Shown in pieces: positions 60,141-64,000 of a stretch of DNA of 64,000 nucleotides. Numbering within the stretch: the stretch's first letter is position 1; every line of letters starts with the position of its first letter. The notes beneath the pieces were generated by a model. The model had not been told where the DNA came from. It saw only the letters and a list, made by a program, of their open reading frames with translations, and made no database searches. Where the stretch lies: assembly GCA_031555735.1 (NCBI GenBank), contig JAVBUE010000016.1, forward strand, positions 39,924 to 103,923, read 5' to 3'. This stretch comes from JAJDIA01 sp031555735 (GTDB lineage: Bacteria; Bacteroidota; Bacteroidia; Bacteroidales; Tannerellaceae). A program made the position numbers and the translations under genes.

Positions 60141-63100
60141 ATGAAAAAGAAAAGACTGGTATTCCTTGTATGGGTGGTATGCTGTGTGGCGGTGATGCCC
60201 TTGGCGGCCAAAGTGGTATGGAAGATTGGCGTGGCCGATCATTCTGGGGCGGACCTTGCCCTGGGACCTTCCGATTATAAGAAGTTCCTCGCCCATGATT
60301 TCGGGTATGAAGACCGTTACTTCCTGATCGGAACGTCAGCGGATAAGACCGATTTCCCGTATGTCTTGCCCGGCCCCGACGATTCGTGGGGCGGTACCTG
60401 GGGCACGTCGGGATGGCGTACGCACGACGCCGTGATCCTCTTCCCCCTTGAAGCGCTCCCCGGTGGCAGCGCGGGGAAACTGGTGATCGGACTGGTGGAC
60501 TCAAGCCCTCAGGGATCGGTTGTCAAAGTGACGGTGAACGCCGTGGAGAAAAAGTTCGCCATCAAAGGCCACTCGAAAGAGGTGCTGGAAGGAAACCTCA
60601 CCAACGCCCGCGGGCAGGTGCTGGAGCTGCCGCTTACGGCTGCCGACCTGAAGAAGGGGGGCAATACCGTCACCATCTCCATCCTGGAAGGCGGATGGGT
60701 GGTGTTCGACCAGGTACGCCTCGAAGGCTCGGACGGTATCACCCTGAAAAAGAATAATACACAGGCTTACCTGCGCCAGGTATCGCCTGCCGCGTATGAG
60801 CTGGAGAAGGGCGGCACGCGTATTCAACCCCTGCTGGTGGATGTGGAATGCCTGGGCGGCAATCCCGCGCTGCGTGTGGCGCTGGATGGAAAGCCTGTTT
60901 TCTCCACCCGGCTGGATACCGCCCGCTATGTGTTGGAAGTGCCGATGCCCGCAGTGACGCAGGCGCGGAAGAGCACTTACCAGGTGTTTGCCGGCGACCG
61001 GATGTTGGATGAAGGCACCGTACAGCGCGCTCCCCAACCTCTACAGACGCTGGCCGACTACGTGGATACGCGGATGGGTACCGCGCATTCCCGCTGGATG
61101 ATCGCCCCCGGCCCCTGGATGCCTTTCAGCATGGTGAAGCTGAGTCCGGATAATCAGAATAAGGGATGGCAGGCGGGGTATCAGCCCAGCTTCGAGACTA
61201 TCGGCTGCTTCAGCCATATCCACGAATGGACGATGGGGGGACTGGGGATGATGCCTACCAACGGAAAGCTGTTCACCACCGTCGGCGACCAGTTCCGTCC
61301 GGATGAGGGCTATCGCTCGCGGATAGACAAACGGACGGAAGAGGCGCCGTTGGGATACTACAAGGTGCTCCTCACCGATACGAAGATATGGGCGGAAGCT
61401 ACCGCCACGGAACGCGCCAGCTTCCAGCGATATACCTTCCCCGGTGATCAGGACGGACGTGTCATGATCGATCTGCATATCCAGGCGGAATACGATTATA
61501 ACCTCCTCGACGTGGATATCGTACAGGTGGGCGACCGCCGGATCGAAGGGCGCAGCCACCAGCTCTCTCCACGCCCTAACGTGTGGAGCAACGATGCCGA
61601 TCAGGAGTATGTGGTGAATTTTGTCGTTGAGTTCGACGCTCCCATCAAGAAGGTGGGAGGATGGACGAACGGCGATGTGCTGGACAGCAACCATATCTCT
61701 GGTAAAAACCTGAAAGAAGCGGGGATGTATGTGGAATTCGATACCCGGAAATACCCGGTGGTGCAGGCGCGTACGGGCATTTCGCTCGTGAGCGTAGCCA
61801 ATGCCGGCGAGAACCTGCAAAAGGAAGTATCGGATCCGTTCGGATGGGACTTCGACGCGGTGGTAGCCCATCAGAAACAGGTGTGGAACGAGATATTCAA
61901 CCGGGTGACGATCACCACGGACGACCGTGTGGAGAAGATCCGCTTTTATACCAATATGTTCCGCGCGCTCTGCCGCAATGTGTGGAGCGATGTGAACGGC
62001 GAATGGATGTCGCCCGACGAACAGGTGAAGAAATTCGCCCATCCCGGACAGGTTGCCTTGGGATGCGACGCTTTCTGGAATACGTTCTGGAACCTGAACC
62101 AGTTCTGGAACCTGGTTACCCCGGAGTGGAGCTCGCGCTGGGTGAACTCCCAACTGGCCATGTACGACGCCAACGGATGGCTGGCCAAAGGACCGGCAGG
62201 GATGGAATATATCCCGGTAATGGTGGCCGAACATGAGATCCCGCTGATCGTATCCGCCTATCAGATGGGGATACGCGATTTCGACGCCGACAAGGCGTTC
62301 GAAGCCATGGTGAAGATGCAAACCACCCCGGCTACGGCGGTGGCCGGAGGATTTGCCGGTAACCGCGACCTCGTTCCTTACCTGCAATACCGCTATGTGC
62401 CGATCGAAAAAGGACGGTTCTCCAATACGCTGGAATATGCGTACGACGACTGGACTGTCGGACAGATGGCTCGTGCATTGGGAAAAGACGATGCCTACCA
62501 GACGTACAACGAACGCGGATACTGGTGGAAGAACGCCTTCAATCCCGCCAACGGCTATGCACACATGCGGGATTCGGCTGGTAACTTCGTGCCGGATTTC
62601 GACCCGTTCCAATCCGGACGCAACCACCATTACGTGGAAGGCAATTCCTGGCAGTTGAGCTTCTTTGTCCCGCAGGATGTGCCCGCCCTGATCGGGATGG
62701 TGGGCGAGAAACGATTTACCGACCGCCTCGAATGGGGCTTTGAAGTGAGCGAACCCTGGCGGTATAACGCACCCAACGACCAGTACTGGGACTACCCGGT
62801 GGTGCAGGGCAACCAGCAATCGATGCACTTCGCCTTCCTATTCAATTACGCGAAGAAACCGTGGCTCACCCAACGATGGACGCGTTCGATCATCGACCGC
62901 TATTATGGCGCCGGGATCGCCAATGCCTATCTGGGGGATGAAGACCAGGGACAGATGAGCGCCTGGTTCGTGATGGCGGCTTTGGGATTGTTCCAGACGG
63001 ATGGCGGTTGCCGGATCGATCCGGTGTATGAGATCGCAAGCCCGTTGTACGAAAAGGTGGTGGTCAACCTCGGGGGGCGGTATAACCGGGGACAGGCATT

Positions 63101-63266
63101 CACCATCGAAGCCCGGAACGTGTCGCGGCACAACAAGTATGTCCAAAGCGCCACCCTGAACGGTAAGAAATGGAACAGCTGTTTCTTCCCCGCCTCCGAA
63201 CTGCTCAAAGGGGGTAGCCTCATCCTGGAAATGGGCGACAAACCCAATCTCTCCTGGGGCATTTGA
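60141..63266 (+). CDS. GH92 family glycosidase with N-terminal PL4-domain-III-like module
   Basis: The protein has 1041 residues from ATG 60141 (the promoter above excludes the frame start at 60108); signal peptide MKKKRLVFLVWVV...LAA. Residues about 25-205 match the carbohydrate-binding-like domain III of rhamnogalacturonan lyases (VVWKIGVADHSGADLALGPSDYKKF, THDAVILFPLEAL). The GH92 part follows: YVDTRMGTAHSRWMIAPGPWMPFSMVKLSPDN, the general acid Glu833 in YVEGNSWQLSFFVP and the base pair Asp933/Asp935 in GDEDQGQMSAWFVMAALGLF. GH92 enzymes are calcium-dependent exo-alpha-mannosidases in nearly all studied cases. It closes the utilisation locus. Confidence 0.9.
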   Translation: MKKKRLVFLVWVVCCVAVMPLAAKVVWKIGVADHSGADLALGPSDYKKFLAHDFGYEDRYFLIGTSADKTDFPYVLPGPDDSWGGTWGTSGWRTHDAVILFPLEALPGGSAGKLVIGLVDSSPQGSVVKVTVNAVEKKFAIKGHSKEVLEGNLTNARGQVLELPLTAADLKKGGNTVTISILEGGWVVFDQVRLEGSDGITLKKNNTQAYLRQVSPAAYELEKGGTRIQPLLVDVECLGGNPALRVALDGKPVFSTRLDTARYVLEVPMPAVTQARKSTYQVFAGDRMLDEGTVQRAPQPLQTLADYVDTRMGTAHSRWMIAPGPWMPFSMVKLSPDNQNKGWQAGYQPSFETIGCFSHIHEWTMGGLGMMPTNGKLFTTVGDQFRPDEGYRSRIDKRTEEAPLGYYKVLLTDTKIWAEATATERASFQRYTFPGDQDGRVMIDLHIQAEYDYNLLDVDIVQVGDRRIEGRSHQLSPRPNVWSNDADQEYVVNFVVEFDAPIKKVGGWTNGDVLDSNHISGKNLKEAGMYVEFDTRKYPVVQARTGISLVSVANAGENLQKEVSDPFGWDFDAVVAHQKQVWNEIFNRVTITTDDRVEKIRFYTNMFRALCRNVWSDVNGEWMSPDEQVKKFAHPGQVALGCDAFWNTFWNLNQFWNLVTPEWSSRWVNSQLAMYDANGWLAKGPAGMEYIPVMVAEHEIPLIVSAYQMGIRDFDADKAFEAMVKMQTTPATAVAGGFAGNRDLVPYLQYRYVPIEKGRFSNTLEYAYDDWTVGQMARALGKDDAYQTYNERGYWWKNAFNPANGYAHMRDSAGNFVPDFDPFQSGRNHHYVEGNSWQLSFFVPQDVPALIGMVGEKRFTDRLEWGFEVSEPWRYNAPNDQYWDYPVVQGNQQSMHFAFLFNYAKKPWLTQRWTRSIIDRYYGAGIANAYLGDEDQGQMSAWFVMAALGLFQTDGGCRIDPVYEIASPLYEKVVVNLGGRYNRGQAFTIEARNVSRHNKYVQSATLNGKKWNSCFFPASELLKGGSLILEMGDKPNLSWGI

Positions 63267-63285
63267 TATTTGAGAGCAGATCGGC

Positions 63286-63405
63286 ATGTACCGGCAGGAC
63301 TTGCAAACCACGAGCGGGCAATTGCTGAACGGTATCCACCGTTGGGAGCTGGCGTATTGTCGCTTCTTCCTGCCATTGAAGAAAGTATTCCGGGAAGGGA
63401 TGTAA
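63286..63405 (+). other. 39-codon reading frame of unknown origin
   Basis: ATG 63286 to TAA 63405 encodes a short, aromatic- and basic-rich peptide (with WELAYCRFFLPLKK). It lies 19 bases after the GH92 stop. It may be a scrap of a larger gene, but I cannot identify the family. The stretch from 63406 to 63620 holds no gene and no clear terminator. Confidence 0.25.
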
Positions 63406-63620
63406 ATAATGAAGGATCTACCCCTATACACGGTATTTGGGGAAAACTGCTTCCACATTCCACTAAGGGGTATTATCATGCAGGCTTACAGCATGTTAGA
63501 TAGTGTAAGTGGGGCGTGTTTTTCCTTCCACTTTCCCTCCACGCTCCTTCCACTGTGTGGCAATTGTTCCGGCAATCTCGTATGCTGTCCCATTTCGAAA
63601 TGGTACACCCTGCATTTCTA

Positions 63621-63722
63621 TCTGCGTGTAGATGTTGATCAATCTGCATGTAGATGTTGTGCTGACAACATCCAGACGTTGTCCGCACAACATCCGGATC
63701 TTGTCCGCACAACATCCGGACG
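63621..63722. repeat. 22-base periodic tandem repeat
   Basis: Two units of type TCTGC-TGTAGATGTTG (63621-63642, 63643-63664) overlap three units of TTGT-C-G-ACAACATCC-GA (63657-63678, 63679-63700, 63701-63722). All have a 22-base period, and the two kinds meet in an inverted symmetry centre (GATGTTGTGCTGACAACATC). A related pair with the same period is at 20731-20763. The role is unknown. Confidence 0.75.
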
Positions 63723-63830
63723 AAGATTGAAATGTTGACATCTTTTTTTGATTTTCAATGTGTCGCTCAAAACGTTGTCTTGTACAGAAAAAAGTGTACA
63801 GTTTGTAAAACTTAAAAAAGGAGGCGCCGA

Positions 63831-64000
63831 ATGAACGGAGTAGAGGAGGCCCTGCGTCAACAAATAATCGAAGAGCATTTGTCAGGAGCGAGTAAATTTT
63901 CACTTGTTCGCAAATATAAGTTACGTGATTCGGGTCGAATAACGGCTTGGATGCGTACCTTTGGCATGTCGGAATACATCAAACCGGTACCCTCGGGCTT
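63831..64000 (+). CDS. transposase OrfA-like helix-turn-helix protein, 5' part
   Basis: The frame is open to the right edge, 56 complete codons so far from ATG 63831, with a strong ribosome-binding site GGAGG at 63820-63824. QQIIEEHLSGASKFSLVRKYKLRDSGRITAWMRTFG is a helix-turn-helix as in the first protein of IS3-family elements. An inverted repeat TGTACAGAAAAAAGTGTACA at 63781-63800 lies shortly upstream and may belong to the element's end. Probably the left part of an insertion sequence that continues beyond the window. Confidence 0.6.
   Translation, partial: MNGVEEALRQQIIEEHLSGASKFSLVRKYKLRDSGRITAWMRTFGMSEYIKPVPSG

Noticed and set aside
57612..62828. Minus-strand frames of 689 and 595 codons
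   Set aside because: Both mirror well supported genes (alpha/alpha-toroid lipoprotein and GH92) and have no recognisable domain or start signals.
63621..63722. CRISPR-like array
   Set aside because: Units follow directly without spacers and the array is only about 100 bases.

Overview
The window comes from a chromosome of the phylum Bacteroidota, order Bacteroidales. The evidence is a SusC/SusD pair with a GH92 glycosidase, several promoters with the Bacteroides-type -7 box TAnnTTTG, a VapE-like/HU pair beside a capsule locus, LES-type lipoproteins, and a methylmalonyl-CoA decarboxylase operon with a lamin-tail OadG. The core genes look fairly GC-rich by eye, so a Tannerellaceae or related GC-rich lineage is plausible, but the genus is not fixed by the sequence. 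No rRNA, tRNA or CRISPR array was seen.

Layout. (1) 1-6800: the end of a kelch-like gene, then a tightly packed run: an outer-membrane barrel protein, a long divergent sigma-70-like factor, a zinc-finger anti-sigma factor, an LPP20-like lipoprotein, a DUF4384-like exported protein, a transglutaminase-like protein with a Cys-His-Asp triad, and a caspase-like protease with a His-Cys dyad. (2) 6924-11801: a winged-helix protein, then methylmalonyl-CoA epimerase and the subunits of a sodium-pumping methylmalonyl-CoA decarboxylase, ending in a clear terminator. (3) 11889-15060: a roughly 415-base foldback element with REP-like palindromes, a gene scrap, and an AAA ATPase/RloB (AbiL-like) defence pair. 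(4) 15183-23666: UDP-HexNAc 4-epimerase and two nearly identical UDP-HexNAc dehydrogenases. Between the two dehydrogenases lie Fic scraps, an XRE/DUF3990/DUF3791 toxin-antitoxin-like operon, a VapE-like protein and an HU-like protein. (5) 23741-35855: AT-rich capsule/exopolysaccharide genes (flippase, GH88/105-like protein, pyruvyltransferase, GT2, polymerase, three GT4), then GC-rich PglC/PglD/PglE-like genes. (6) 36057-39131: an HNH/PLD-like/membrane-protein cassette, a Panacea-like scrap and a DUF6922-like/AbiEii pair. (7) 39254-44540: PglF/CapD-like dehydratase, a YjbH-like outer-membrane protein split over two genes, and a surface lipoprotein. (8) 44630-63266: a polysaccharide utilisation locus with LacI regulator, sodium symporter, FAD oxidoreductase, SusC, SusD, a three-domain esterase, an unidentified alpha/alpha-toroid lipoprotein and a GH92 enzyme. 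(9) 63286-64000: a 22-base tandem repeat and the start of an insertion-sequence gene.

How it fits together. The capsule genes can be read as a route to a glycan containing a bacillosamine-like sugar (PglF, PglE and PglD make it, PglC starts the chain on lipid) plus GalNAc and GalNAcA (epimerase and dehydrogenases). The chain would be extended by the GTs, modified by pyruvate, flipped by Wzx, polymerised by Wzy and perhaps exported with YjbH-like barrels. No Wza/Wzc and no UpxY/UpxZ regulator is present. The capsule region also holds four or five defence or toxin-antitoxin-like modules, several with palindromes at their promoters. The strongest candidates for poorly described systems are the sigma/anti-sigma/transglutaminase/caspase operon, the HNH/PLD-like/membrane cassette, and the triple esterase of the utilisation locus.
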